Shown piece by piece: positions 27,635-36,089 of a stretch of DNA of 64,000 nt. The stretch is from G965237725 sp965237725 (GTDB lineage: Bacteria; Pseudomonadota; Gammaproteobacteria; Arenicellales; Poriferihabitantaceae). The notes beneath the pieces are model-generated. The model had not been told where the DNA came from. It did no database searches and saw only the letters and a list, made by a program, of their open reading frames with translations. The stretch is taken from the NCBI GenBank assembly GCA_965237725.1, contig OZ250151.1:2790001-2854000 (forward strand), in the 5' to 3' direction. The translations under genes and the position numbers were made by a program. Position 1 is the stretch's first letter; every line of letters begins with the position of its first letter.

Positions 27635-28858
27635 TTGGAAAAAAATATCCGACTCTATCCATGGTTTCGTGTTGCTTCAGATGTCCAGGCATGGATATCG
27701 GTATTTTTTCTGTATTTCTCCCAGTTTGTATCACTCGAACAAATTTTGCAGCTTTCAGCTGTTTATTATGTTTCGGTATTTATTCTTGAAGTACCATCGG
27801 GGTATTTTTCAGATCGAGTGGGCCGTAAGATTACATTGGCTTTATCCGCGCTTTCATTGGTTTGTGCCCATACACTTTTTCTAACGGGCAGTGGCTTCAC
27901 GATCTTTGCCTTTGGCCAGTTTATGCTGGCTGCGGGAACCGCCTTTCAGTCTGGTACCGATACCGCATTACATTATGATTCTCTGGTTGCGGTTGGGCGG
28001 GAGAATGAGTATGAAAAAAGGGAGGCTCGGGCGGAAAAGTTTGGTATGTTGTCACTGGCGGTTGGCACATTGTTAGGTGGTGCGCTTGGTCTCATCGACT
28101 TGAGATTTGCCTATGTGCTGTCATTGTGTGGGGGAATTGCCGCTTTGATCATCGTAACTCAATTTGCTGAGCCCAGGCATTGCAGACACGAAATACCCCA
28201 ATCGTTTCTCAGGGTCTTAAGCAGTTGTATAAAACGATTGAAAAATCCGTTATTGGCCTGGTTGTTTGTGGCGATGGTAGTGATGTATTCCATGGAGCAT
28301 GTGCCATTCGAATTTTATCAACCCTATATCCGATTGCTTGGGCTGGAGTTATTAACCATTCAGGGAAACAATGCTGCATTAATATCGGGCGTTGTGATTT
28401 CGATTTCCATGTTCGGTGGTGCCATGGGAGCAGCATTGAGCATTCGAATTCGAAATGCAATTGGATTACTTGGCGTGATTGCTCTCGCTGGGGCAGTTCA
28501 GCTTTCAATCATTACTGCATTGGGAACGGTTTTACATTTCGCTGCATTGATGATGGTGTTTGCGCGTAACTTCCCCATGGCCATGGTCCACGCGCCAGTC
28601 AATGCTGCAATAGCGCCATTAATCGATTCCAGTCAACGAGCAACCTATCTTTCCATGCAGGGATTATCCCAGAGGATTATGTTCGCGATATTGTTATTTT
28701 CGTTATCATTTACCGTGAGCGATGTAGATGCGATCAGTTGGCCAACCTTGTCGACCCTGCTACGCACTTGTTTGTTGGTTGGTCTTGTGACCGTGATTCC
28801 GCTTTTGCTGACCAGTAAGAAAATTCTTAGAGAAATTGGTGTGAAGCGTGCTGGCTAA
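27635..28858 (+). CDS. MFS transporter
   Basis: 407 residues with about 12 hydrophobic segments. The MFS motif A loop between helices 2 and 3 reads GYFSDRVGRK. The first helix is preceded by LYPWFRVASD, a pattern seen in small multi-drug or siderophore-type MFS proteins. The start is TTG at 27635; no ATG lies close upstream in frame. It is divergent from the TMADH-family gene with 126 bp between them, so it may move the amine substrate or a product, but substrate cannot be predicted from sequence. Confidence 0.85.
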   Translation: MEKNIRLYPWFRVASDVQAWISVFFLYFSQFVSLEQILQLSAVYYVSVFILEVPSGYFSDRVGRKITLALSALSLVCAHTLFLTGSGFTIFAFGQFMLAAGTAFQSGTDTALHYDSLVAVGRENEYEKREARAEKFGMLSLAVGTLLGGALGLIDLRFAYVLSLCGGIAALIIVTQFAEPRHCRHEIPQSFLRVLSSCIKRLKNPLLAWLFVAMVVMYSMEHVPFEFYQPYIRLLGLELLTIQGNNAALISGVVISISMFGGAMGAALSIRIRNAIGLLGVIALAGAVQLSIITALGTVLHFAALMMVFARNFPMAMVHAPVNAAIAPLIDSSQRATYLSMQGLSQRIMFAILLFSLSFTVSDVDAISWPTLSTLLRTCLLVGLVTVIPLLLTSKKILREIGVKRAG

Positions 28859-28908
28859 AGCCCATACTTAGCATAGTGGAAAATCTGTGAGGGGCAAAAT
28901 GTGAAATT

Positions 28909-28925
28909 CCAGGGTGAGCCCCTGG
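28909..28925. terminator. Possible weak terminator hairpin
   Basis: CCAGGG-TGAGC-CCCTGG forms a 6-bp GC-rich stem with a 5-base loop, 50 bp after the MFS stop. It is followed on the plus strand by ACTGTTTCT, only a weak U-tract. It lies between two converging genes and could serve either one. Confidence 0.35.
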
Positions 28926-29016
28926 ACTGTTTCTAAGCGCTATTGCCCCAACTTGATTTATTGAAATCACTCAGCTTCTAACTTGTACTATTTTGTTCAA
29001 AACTTGGCTCATTACT

Positions 29017-30255
29017 TTAGTTGCGTTGGTTACGTGATCCTGCTTTTTTACCGCCGGGGACCTTGGCCCAGCGTCGCAGATCGAAATCAAGCCAGGTGGC
29101 GATGGAAAGAACAATAAAACCCGCGATTTCTGTAACGATTTGATAGTTGATGTACATGGTGTAAACCAGAATCGCCGTACCTATAATGGCAACGATGACG
29201 GGTTTGGGTGAATGATGTTTCCTCATTCCAAGTGCAATGACGCCGCAAGCCAGTATTGCGAACAGAATAATTGCACCTGCCCAAATGCCTTCATTGACTG
29301 CCATGGAAATCCCAAGCATTCCCATAACCGCGGCCAGGGCGAGGGTGCCATAACATGCAATCACAGCCATGACCAGGGAGGTGGTTCCCCATAGACCTCG
29401 GCGTTGAATATTTCTGATAACCCGACGTGGATCAAGGCGTTTTGCGATCTGGAACATTTTTACCGGCGCTACCACACTTCGAGTCATGCGTAATTCAAAG
29501 GCATGGGCACCAAACTGTTTGGCAACTTCTTTCGTATCTTCTGAAGGACTGTGAGCAAAATAATCATAGTCGCGTAATACTTCCAGATTTTCGAATCCGG
29601 CGTCACGAAACATTTCCAGATAGGATTCGTCCACAGTTGCACCGACCACGCATTCCGCCCATAACTTGGGATCGTCTTCACAGTCAGGGGTCACTGGACT
29701 GGCGATAACAATATCTGCGATTTGTACATGGCCATTTGGTTTGACAATTCGAAAGATTTCGCTGATGGCTTTTCGTTTATCCGCAACCAGATTCAACACC
29801 CCATTGCTGGTGACCACATCGGCGATTTCATTGGGTAAGGGAATGTTTTCCGCATCGCCTTCCATGATTTCAACATTGGTGATGTTGTGTTTTTTCAGAG
29901 TGCGCTGCAGTTTTTCGCGCATGGCTGGTGTGAGGTCCACAGCAATTACCTTACCGCTACTTCCCACCAGTTTGGCCGCGAGCAGTACATCAGTTCCAGA
30001 GCCCGATCCGATGTCAACAACGGTTTGTCCAGGTTTCACAACATTGGCGCGAAACGGGCATCCCACTCCGGCGAATGATTCCAGAGACTCATCGGGTAAA
30101 TCTGAAATTTGATCTTCGCTATAACCAGCTAGTTTAGCGGCTTCCCGGCCTATGGGAAAATGTAGCGGTGCAGTGGGTTTGGTTGCGACGATGGTGTACA
30201 TGTCCTTTACCGCTTGCCTGATTTCTTCTTTGCTATAACCGAGTACTGCGACCAT
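29017..30255 (-). CDS. ArsM-like SAM methyltransferase fused to a membrane domain
   Basis: 412 residues. The N-terminal part (about 1-270) is a class I methyltransferase: VVDIGSGSGTD is SAM motif I, and MEGDAENIPLP with a later SNGVLNL gives motifs II-III. It resembles arsenite methyltransferases in order, including a Cys in GVGCPF before motif I, but the full Cys set of ArsM is not evident. The C-terminal ~120 residues form four hydrophobic helices, reminiscent of MerC-type membrane proteins, and end in a basic tail. It is last in an operon after an ECF sigma factor and a zinc-finger anti-sigma factor. A stress or metal(loid)-linked methyl transfer at the membrane is plausible; substrate unknown. 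Confidence 0.8.
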   Translation of the reverse strand: MVAVLGYSKEEIRQAVKDMYTIVATKPTAPLHFPIGREAAKLAGYSEDQISDLPDESLESFAGVGCPFRANVVKPGQTVVDIGSGSGTDVLLAAKLVGSSGKVIAVDLTPAMREKLQRTLKKHNITNVEIMEGDAENIPLPNEIADVVTSNGVLNLVADKRKAISEIFRIVKPNGHVQIADIVIASPVTPDCEDDPKLWAECVVGATVDESYLEMFRDAGFENLEVLRDYDYFAHSPSEDTKEVAKQFGAHAFELRMTRSVVAPVKMFQIAKRLDPRRVIRNIQRRGLWGTTSLVMAVIACYGTLALAAVMGMLGISMAVNEGIWAGAIILFAILACGVIALGMRKHHSPKPVIVAIIGTAILVYTMYINYQIVTEIAGFIVLSIATWLDFDLRRWAKVPGGKKAGSRNQRN

Positions 30256-30300
30256 AATTCTATTCCAGTATCAAAATTCCCGTACTAAAATTTTAATCGG

Positions 30301-30534
30301 CTAAAACTTTTTTATCAACGAAGCCAATCGCTGTTGAATATCATCAGGGGTCTTAGCCTCGCTAATTTGTGTGACTTTTAGGCGTAATGTTTTTTCAAAT
30401 TCCGCCCGGCTAAAGCACTCTCGGCAGTTGTGCAAATGTTCATCGATGTCTTGCTCGCTAGGCCCGCCCACCTCATTGTCGAGATAGGCCTGGAGTTTGG
30501 ACATTGCTTCTATACATGTAATGGATTTAGCCAT
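30301..30534 (-). CDS. Zinc-finger anti-sigma factor
   Basis: 77 residues from the Met at 30534, which has AAGGGG about 10 bp upstream; a longer frame to 30594 would overlap the sigma gene and lacks such a site. It contains the anti-sigma zinc-binding motif HxxxCxxC in EHLHNCREC, preceded by a conserved N-terminal Cys in SITCIEAM. There is no membrane segment, so it should be a soluble partner. It sits 17 bp after the ECF sigma gene, the standard arrangement, and probably holds that factor inactive until zinc or a thiol is perturbed. Confidence 0.85.
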   Translation of the reverse strand: MAKSITCIEAMSKLQAYLDNEVGGPSEQDIDEHLHNCRECFSRAEFEKTLRLKVTQISEAKTPDDIQQRLASLIKKF

Positions 30535-30551
30535 TTTTAAAATCCCCTTAA

Positions 30552-31241
30552 CTAGTTGGGTAGTGTTAATTCTGCATCCTGGGCGTTTTGCCAAAGTGCA
30601 TCCTGTAATTGACGGCGCCCACGATTTAATCTTGATCTCACCGTACCCACAGGCACATCGAGATCAGCTGATACTTCTTCATAAGAAAAACCAAGTAACT
30701 GCACCATAACAACAACAATGCGATAGGCATCGGGTAAGGCATCAAGTGCTTTTTCTATATCTTCCTTCAACAATTCGTTGAGAAACTTTTTTTCTGGCGT
30801 TCCATACCAAAGCAAAAAGGGTTGATGCAATTTTGCATACAAGGAATCTTTGTCATCCAAATCGTCGGTTGCAACATCATCGTCGAATATTTTTTCATGG
30901 GTTTTGTGGCGGCGCCACCGACTGATATAGCTGTTGGACAAAATTCGCATCATCCAGCCGTCAAACTTTTCTCTATCTTCCAGTTTGTCCAGGCTTTTCC
31001 AGGCTTTTTCCAGAGACTCAGCGATTAAATCTTCTGCATCCGCTGAATTTCTGGTGAATCGCAATGCGGTGCCATAGAGTCGGTCCATTAAACGGGTAAC
31101 CGCTGATTCGAAAAATGAATGATTATCTGAAGCTGTCTGAATATCGTCCACAGGTTTTATTTCAACTGATGGCTTTGACGATGGTGTCAGACTTTGCCGG
31201 TTCTGTGATGTGGCCGTCGTGAAATGGGAGACAATTTGCAT
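30552..31241 (-). CDS. ECF (RpoE-like) RNA polymerase sigma factor
   Basis: 229 residues. Region 2 (about 45-115) has YGTALRFTRNSADAEDLIAES and the DGWMMRILSN segment used for -10 recognition; region 4 (about 160-220) has a helix-turn-helix with FSYEEVSADLDVPVGTVRSRLNRGR. An N-terminal ~40 residues are low-complexity, Ser/Thr-rich. Sigma, anti-sigma and methyltransferase genes run 31241-29017 on one strand with short gaps, so the sigma factor probably directs this operon and a wider stress regulon. No promoter consensus could be derived here. Confidence 0.92.
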   Translation of the reverse strand: MQIVSHFTTATSQNRQSLTPSSKPSVEIKPVDDIQTASDNHSFFESAVTRLMDRLYGTALRFTRNSADAEDLIAESLEKAWKSLDKLEDREKFDGWMMRILSNSYISRWRRHKTHEKIFDDDVATDDLDDKDSLYAKLHQPFLLWYGTPEKKFLNELLKEDIEKALDALPDAYRIVVVMVQLLGFSYEEVSADLDVPVGTVRSRLNRGRRQLQDALWQNAQDAELTLPN

Positions 31242-31485
31242 AATTTCGGATATCGGAACTTAAATTGGTTGCTGTGGCTAATGACGTGCCACAGCCGAAT
31301 TTAGTTCCAATTATTTTCAAACAACTGTATCTCATTGATTAATTAATGAATTAATGGTCATAGCCGAGTAACTACGTTTCCCCTTAACGGTCAGGTTTTG
31401 TTAGCCTCTGTACCATGTTTACATTTATCCCTTGCTATAACTACGGGACAGCTTACCATCTATCATGTCCCGGGGCGGATGTTCA

Positions 31486-31842
31486 CTAAGACAGAGTTCT
31501 GCCGCCGCTTGAAAGAAATTCCATGACTTTTGGTGCACCTGCAATTTCTACGCCGTGAATCAGGTCTTGTTGTTCAATACCTTTGGCTTTTGCGCAGGCT
31601 GGGCACAACCAGACTTTTCCACCATTTTCGACAAATCCGTCAATTAGGCCATTAATGGGTTCATAGCCTTCAGCCTGAAAATCCGGCGCTGTGTCTTCAA
31701 GGAAAAGATCATAAGCACCCGCCGTAGCGAATACCGCGGTTTCATGGGTTTTCGAACTGGCGAAGGCCAAAATAAAATTTATTGTGGCTTTTTCAGGGTT
31801 ATCCGATCCGTATTCGCAGTTAACTAAATATTTGTCGCTCAT
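31486..31842 (-). CDS. DsrE-family sulfur-relay-like protein
   Basis: 118 residues with the small alpha/beta fold of DsrE/DsrF proteins. A CPAC pair (LCPACAKAKGI) stands where family members carry a sulfur-accepting cysteine. Such proteins accept or pass sulfane sulfur, or act in redox roles. It is encoded alone, 244 bp upstream of the sigma-factor operon on the same strand. A regulatory link is possible but not shown. Confidence 0.82.
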   Translation of the reverse strand: MSDKYLVNCEYGSDNPEKATINFILAFASSKTHETAVFATAGAYDLFLEDTAPDFQAEGYEPINGLIDGFVENGGKVWLCPACAKAKGIEQQDLIHGVEIAGAPKVMEFLSSGGRTLS

Positions 31843-32077
31843 TTTTGCTTCCTCAATTTGGTTTATTCGAAAGTGAATGTTTGGAACTTGTACGGACGCT
31901 ACTGACGAGGGAGTTGGAAAAATGGTTCCCGATTATGGGAAATATTTTTTTAAAATAAAATTATCTAAAAGATGGGAACTATTTTCTATGGTCTATCGTC
32001 TTTGGGATTTGAATCAGCTGTAGTAAAACTGTTTCAAGACTTTTTAACCCTAAAACTAAATCAGAAAACCAAAAACT

Positions 32078-32314
32078 ATGAATACCCTGGAAATACCGAT
32101 GGCCAAAAACAGAGTAGATCAATTGAAAAATATGCTAAATGGATGGAAGAATGTTGTTATCACAGATTCTGAAGTTGAAGCACTGGCCCAGCAACGCAGT
32201 GAGATATGCTTAGGGTGTCCGCACAAAAAGAAAATAACTTGCGGACTTTGCGGATGCCCCTTAAAAGCAAAACTTCGAGCAGTTGACGAAACCTGTCCGG
32301 ACCAGCGTTGGTAG
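32078..32314 (+). CDS. Small cysteine-rich zinc-ribbon-like protein
   Basis: 78 residues (or 71 from the second Met at 32099). The C-terminal half has a treble Cys pattern: CLGCPHKKK, CGLCGCPLKAK and a final CPDQRW, which together could bind one or two zinc ions or an iron-sulfur cluster. Short proteins with this C-terminal CPxxxW ending are found as uncharacterised domain families. A hairpin terminator lies directly after its stop. It is convergent with the lipoprotein-like gene. Function unknown. Confidence 0.7.
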   Translation: MNTLEIPMAKNRVDQLKNMLNGWKNVVITDSEVEALAQQRSEICLGCPHKKKITCGLCGCPLKAKLRAVDETCPDQRW

Positions 32315-32321
32315 AAAGTGG

Positions 32322-32360
32322 AGTCAGTTGAGACTTTTGCTAGGTAAGTCTAATCTGACT
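32322..32360. terminator. Intrinsic terminator between convergent genes
   Basis: AGTCAGTTGAGACTT and AAGTCTAATCTGACT form a 15-bp stem with two imperfect positions and a 9-base loop. On the plus strand it is followed by TTGTTTTGTTT. It would end the small Cys-rich gene; its right arm overlaps the stop codon of the minus-strand gene. Confidence 0.6.
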
Positions 32361-33438
32361 TTGTTTTGTTTGCTTCGGTATCAGATTTTTGTTTTAGTAC
32401 CACAACCATATTAGAGTCATCAATCCCAACGTCAACTATCTGGTTGTAATATAGACCACCCGCAATCGTGATCAGTAAATCATGGTCGCCTGGCCCAAGG
32501 TTGTAAAATGAAAAGTTCCCATCGGGCGTAGTGGTATCTCGACGATTAATAATACTTTGTTGCATTCCATTATCGTGGCGCCAACTCAGTATCACTGTAG
32601 CCCCTGGAATTGGGTCGTTATATGGATCAAGTGCCACCCCCGTCAATGAATATCTTCCGATGTCTACTATGAGCTCGATCGCAGGTTGGGATTCACCCAA
32701 ATACTGATGCCCTGAAATGATCATCGCCTGACCAAAGGTTTTTGTGAATGATACGGGCCCAATTGGAACATTTTTTATATGAAATTCGCCGATGGCATCT
32801 GTTTTGAAACCATGTAACCACCGAGATTTCAATGGGCTTTGAATTTTTATGTCGTAGTTAGGAATTGCAACACCTTCTAAATTCACGACTCTTCCATTTA
32901 ATGTTCCCGACTCCATGGAATGGAGTGTTATGGGTAGTCCAATTTGATTGTTCGATATGGCTAGAGATTCCATGGAAACGCGTTGATACAGTCCTTTCGG
33001 CGCTACAGATAAATGATAGTCTAAAGCGGGTACAACATCAGGAAAAGTAAAGTATCCATTCTCGTCACTGGTGGCGGTATAGCCTTTATTAACACTCTTA
33101 GAATATAGTTTGATTTGTTCCCGTGGAACTACGATGCCAAAATCAGTTTGAATGGTACCCCATACAAATAGATTTCCCGTAGGGGAGGATTCCTCTTCTT
33201 GGTCGTTTGCTGAATCAGATAATTGTGAGACAGATGAGTCTGAATCTTCGATGATTACTTTTGAGATTAGGTTCGATTGCTCGAGCTCGTCAGTTTCAGG
33301 TTCGAGCTGTGGTTCTTTAATAATGGCGTTTGCAATTTCGTTTTCACCATCATTTGGAAACCACAAGTATGTCGCTACGAGCGCCAATGTCAGCACAATG
33401 GCTGATAACACTAAGAATTTCGAAAACGCAGAAATCAA
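32350..33438 (-). CDS. Membrane-anchored protein with carboxypeptidase-regulatory-like beta repeats
   Basis: 362 residues. A hydrophobic anchor or uncleaved signal (about 8-27) is followed by an acidic linker (about 30-95) and three beta-sandwich repeats of the CarboxypepD_reg type, recognisable by GYFTFPDV, GEFHIKNVPIG and GNFSFYNLGPG turns. These domains are usually structural or binding modules exposed in the periplasm. There is no catalytic domain. No operon partner on the same strand; function unknown. Confidence 0.75.
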   Translation of the reverse strand: MISAFSKFLVLSAIVLTLALVATYLWFPNDGENEIANAIIKEPQLEPETDELEQSNLISKVIIEDSDSSVSQLSDSANDQEEESSPTGNLFVWGTIQTDFGIVVPREQIKLYSKSVNKGYTATSDENGYFTFPDVVPALDYHLSVAPKGLYQRVSMESLAISNNQIGLPITLHSMESGTLNGRVVNLEGVAIPNYDIKIQSPLKSRWLHGFKTDAIGEFHIKNVPIGPVSFTKTFGQAMIISGHQYLGESQPAIELIVDIGRYSLTGVALDPYNDPIPGATVILSWRHDNGMQQSIINRRDTTTPDGNFSFYNLGPGDHDLLITIAGGLYYNQIVDVGIDDSNMVVVLKQKSDTEANKTKSD

Positions 33439-33754
33439 GATTTATTTGAAATTATAAAATATGGGGCAGTATGAGTCTCCCTCAGTTTAACGGATAGATT
33501 CAATTCGTTGCAATGTTGTCTAGGGAACCTCTGATTAAAACATGAACAGTCAATTTGAGTTCAAAATAATCAATTTCTGCGTTGCAAAACTTCGCAATAG
33601 CCGTGCTATTACGCGCATTTTGCGCCTTGAACTTGATCATTTTCAATCACAACTTGATCTGCCCAGTTTTAATCAGAGGCTCCCTAGGCAGTGCGTCAAT
33701 CAACACACAAAGAGAACCCCATAAACGTTAAAAGGAAGTTTAATATTGACCGAA
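33439..33754. other. Intergenic region occupied mainly by a MITE-like element
   Basis: 316 bp with no convincing gene. The centre (33520-33687) is the palindromic element described separately. I see no other clear structure; the left 80 bp would hold the promoter of the minus-strand membrane protein, while the right 65 bp follow the end of the minus-strand flavin reductase gene. Confidence 0.6.
33520..33687. repeat. MITE-like palindromic element with CTAG flanks
   Basis: 168 bp. Terminal inverted repeats GGARCCTCTGATTAAAAC are nearly perfect and bounded on both sides by CTAG, which fits a 4-bp target duplication of the YTAR type used by some IS5-family transposases. The interior contains nested palindromes (AATAGCCGTGCTATT) and no gene. 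Read on the minus strand it aligns with the older copy at 12479-12672. Likely non-autonomous; no transposase is in this window. Confidence 0.75.
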
Positions 33755-34363
33755 TTATGGACGTGTCATTTCGAAGACATCCTGTACCGACGTATATTGT
33801 TTGTAGCCCAGGCGAGCCAGCGGGTTTACCTTATTCAAATCAATCAGTCCGTCCACAAGTACATTATCGTCGATGTGAATGCCAAGTACGGTTCCGACAA
33901 TCATTGTGTTGATGCTGTTTTTCGTGTTGCAGGGTAAATTAACTTCCTGATACAACTCGCACTCGAGGTGTATTGGTGCCGCCGCAATCCGTAGTGGCTT
34001 GACAATTATCGAAGGTTTTGTATCGAGGCCAGCAAGTTCAATTTCGTCCACCTCATGAGCCACGCCTTCGGTGGATGTATTCATTGCATCCTTTAAACCT
34101 AGCGGCACCATGTTAACAACAAAATCCCCGCTGGATTTAATGTTGAACAACGTGTCCTTCTCGCCGCCGTAATCGTGGTAGCCGTTGAACGCTAGCATCA
34201 CCATAGGTGGATCATCAGCCAGGGCGTTGAAAAAACTGAAAGGTGCGAGATTTGGAGTGCCATTGGGATGAACCGAACTGACCCAGGCGATGGGTCGAGG
34301 CACCACACAACTCTTAAATGGATTACGGGGCAGGCCATGGGGTTCACTGGTCTTATAAAACAT
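33755..34363 (-). CDS. Flavin reductase-like FMN-binding protein
   Basis: 202 residues, the size of the DIM6/NTAB flavin reductase-like family. Diagnostic segments are the N-terminal PRPIAWVSS, NLAPFSFFNALADDPP (FMN-binding loop) and a split-barrel core ending in LNPLARLGYKQY-like sequence. Members bind FMN and act as flavin reductases or as enzymes with bound flavin. It stands alone; its partner oxygenase, if any, is not adjacent. Confidence 0.87.
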   Translation of the reverse strand: MFYKTSEPHGLPRNPFKSCVVPRPIAWVSSVHPNGTPNLAPFSFFNALADDPPMVMLAFNGYHDYGGEKDTLFNIKSSGDFVVNMVPLGLKDAMNTSTEGVAHEVDEIELAGLDTKPSIIVKPLRIAAAPIHLECELYQEVNLPCNTKNSINTMIVGTVLGIHIDDNVLVDGLIDLNKVNPLARLGYKQYTSVQDVFEMTRP

Positions 34364-34437
34364 GACGTTTGCAGTCCATTATCTAGAAATGAAGCATGAT
34401 TGTACCTATATTTTTATAACCAGATTAAACTTGCGGT

Positions 34438-34662
34438 ATGGCATCCATTGCTATGAAGAATTGCACACACGAATTTAATGAGCGGAATTTCAGTTTTAAT
34501 GCTTTTTACAATAGGACCAAAGACTGGGCCGACCTGGAAGAAATGATGGCGGCGGGAACACTGGATATTGAATTCGCATCCAATGTGTTAATTAAATATT
34601 TGGGCGAAAAGGATGAGCGGATCAAAAAATTACAGGATCTCGGTGTAAGATTCTCGAATTAG
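34438..34662 (+). CDS. Small hypothetical protein
   Basis: 74 residues, not recognised. It is soluble and predicted helical (DWADLEEMMAAGTLDIEFASNVLIKYLGEKDERIKKLQDLG), without signal peptide or Cys motif. Its stop codon runs into a strong 14-bp hairpin, which supports a real transcription unit. It is divergent from the flavin reductase gene (74 bp apart). Confidence 0.5.
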   Translation: MASIAMKNCTHEFNERNFSFNAFYNRTKDWADLEEMMAAGTLDIEFASNVLIKYLGEKDERIKKLQDLGVRFSN

Positions 34663-34699
34663 ATCAGATAAGGCTCGATTGAGGCGCCTTATCTGATCT
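34661..34699. terminator. Bidirectional terminator hairpin
   Basis: AGATCAGATAAGGC and GCCTTATCTGATCT form a perfect 14-bp stem with an 11-base loop. It is followed by CAAAATTTTAT on the plus strand and preceded by AATT on the other. It separates the converging small gene and the second cytochrome P460 gene. Confidence 0.75.
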
Positions 34700-34706
34700 C
34701 AAAATT

Positions 34707-35261
34707 TTATGAGTCGGGAAATAGGGTTGGGTAAGCTTCAGTATAAATGTGATCCTTATCTTTGGCGGGTATATGACAACCTATGCAATCAGCTTTGTAA
34801 TCCGATGCTGAATTTTCGTTGGTACTTCCTGGTTTAAATAACGCCCAGCCCCAGCCATCTCCCCACAGTGGATGATCGGCGAAACGGTTTTCCGTGTCCT
34901 TTATCATAACGAACCATTGTTTTAGATCTTTAGTCGCAAAACTGACGCCGTCCCCGGTTGAATAACTGCCCGAACTATGTGCCCTGAGTTCTTTTACCAG
35001 GGTTGCCCCATCGGGGAATTGCCCGGCTTTTCTGAATGCTTCCACAGATTCTCGTTCGGTATAAACATCGTGAAAACCACTGGCGCCGCCCTCGGGCACA
35101 AACCAGGACCCGAGGTGAACCATGGAAATACGAAAATCTTTTGGGAAACTGATATTTCCCTCGCTATCTACATGAGCAGAAAATGACTCTCCCCCATGTG
35201 CCGTAACACCAAAACTGAAAAGCAAAATAAAAATACTAGCCGATTTAATTAGATGCTTCAT
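34707..35261 (-). CDS. Cytochrome P460-family protein, paralog 1
   Basis: 184 residues with a cleavable signal (about 1-22). One c-type haem site, CIGCH, lies near the C-terminus. The body has the P460 beta-barrel signature, including GFHDVYTE and FPDGATLVKEL; Lys90 in the latter could be the residue that cross-links to haem in true P460 enzymes, though I cannot verify it. P460 proteins oxidise hydroxylamine or bind NO; the related cytochrome c'-beta proteins only bind gases. It follows a paralog on the same strand with a strong hairpin between them. Periplasmic. Confidence 0.88.
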   Translation of the reverse strand: MKHLIKSASIFILLFSFGVTAHGGESFSAHVDSEGNISFPKDFRISMVHLGSWFVPEGGASGFHDVYTERESVEAFRKAGQFPDGATLVKELRAHSSGSYSTGDGVSFATKDLKQWFVMIKDTENRFADHPLWGDGWGWALFKPGSTNENSASDYKADCIGCHIPAKDKDHIYTEAYPTLFPDS

Positions 35262-35314
35262 AAGATTTTTGTATTTAGTGACTCTTGATGGTAATTGTGA
35301 TTGGTGAAAGACTA

Positions 35315-35354
35315 GGGTCAGATGAGACCAGTATATGGAAGTCTCACCTGACCC
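35315..35354 (-). terminator. Strong hairpin between the two cytochrome P460 genes
   Basis: GGGTCAGATGAGAC and GTCTCACCTGACCC pair over 14 bp with one G-T position and a 12-base loop. It starts 6 bp after the stop of the upstream P460 gene. The sequence after it is poor in U, so it may act as a partial terminator or mRNA stabiliser giving unequal expression of the two genes. Confidence 0.6.
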
Positions 35355-35360
35355 AGGCTC

Positions 35361-35972
35361 TTATTCCAGGCTAGACGAAACACCACCAGTGGCAGCATCA
35401 CCAGCGCCTTTGCCTGCACCGAGAACGGGATAGTACTGGGTAAATACGAAATCATCAGCAGCGCTGGCCTGATGGCATGCATTACAGGCTTCTTTTGGAA
35501 AGGCGTTTGCAGTTTCGTTAAGGTTTTTGTGATCAGGGGTCGAAAAACTAAAATAGGCCCAATTTCCTGGTTCGTCTGGGAAATCGCTTTTACTTTTTAT
35601 GGTTGCTTCCAGTCCCACAAACCCACCCTGAAAATAGCCATTTCCACTAACCGCGGCTTTCGAACCTACAGCAACAAGTTCCTTCATCAGAATTGTGCCA
35701 TCGCGAAACTCACCATTTTCTTTCCAGTGTGCCCAGCTTTTCGGATCGATATAGACGTTGTGGAATTCGGGAAAAGCGGCTTTGCCATCATTAAGATCAT
35801 TTGGCGTCAGCGGCGTTCCAACATAAACCCATTCACGATAGCCCGTGGGGCGCTCGAGCTCGCCGTTTGATAAACTATAATATTCTTCAGCATTTGCAAT
35901 TGTTGACATTTGTGAAAACAGTGCTAAAACCGCACCAGCAGTTGTCAAAAATTTTAGTGTCTTGCTTGTCAT
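35361..35972 (-). CDS. Cytochrome P460-family protein, paralog 2
   Basis: 203 residues, signal peptide about 1-28 (ending IANA). It carries one haem c motif CNACH near residue 170 and the same core features as its neighbour: EFHNVYID and FRDGTILMKEL, where Lys97 is the candidate haem cross-linking residue. A Gly/Ser-rich tail follows the haem domain. It is the first gene of the P460 pair and is divergent from an AraC-type regulator gene 117 bp away, which may control it in response to a nitrogen oxide or other signal. Function within the P460/c'-beta group is not decided by sequence reading alone. Confidence 0.88.
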   Translation of the reverse strand: MTSKTLKFLTTAGAVLALFSQMSTIANAEEYYSLSNGELERPTGYREWVYVGTPLTPNDLNDGKAAFPEFHNVYIDPKSWAHWKENGEFRDGTILMKELVAVGSKAAVSGNGYFQGGFVGLEATIKSKSDFPDEPGNWAYFSFSTPDHKNLNETANAFPKEACNACHQASAADDFVFTQYYPVLGAGKGAGDAATGGVSSSLE

Positions 35973-36089
35973 GATAAACCTCTCTTATAAATTCAGGAAA
36001 CAACAGAAACTTCGTGAGCTGTATTGTGCAATTTTTCAGACAAATGGTGTGTATCCGAGGGAACCAAAATGTGGTTCCATTGAATCAAC

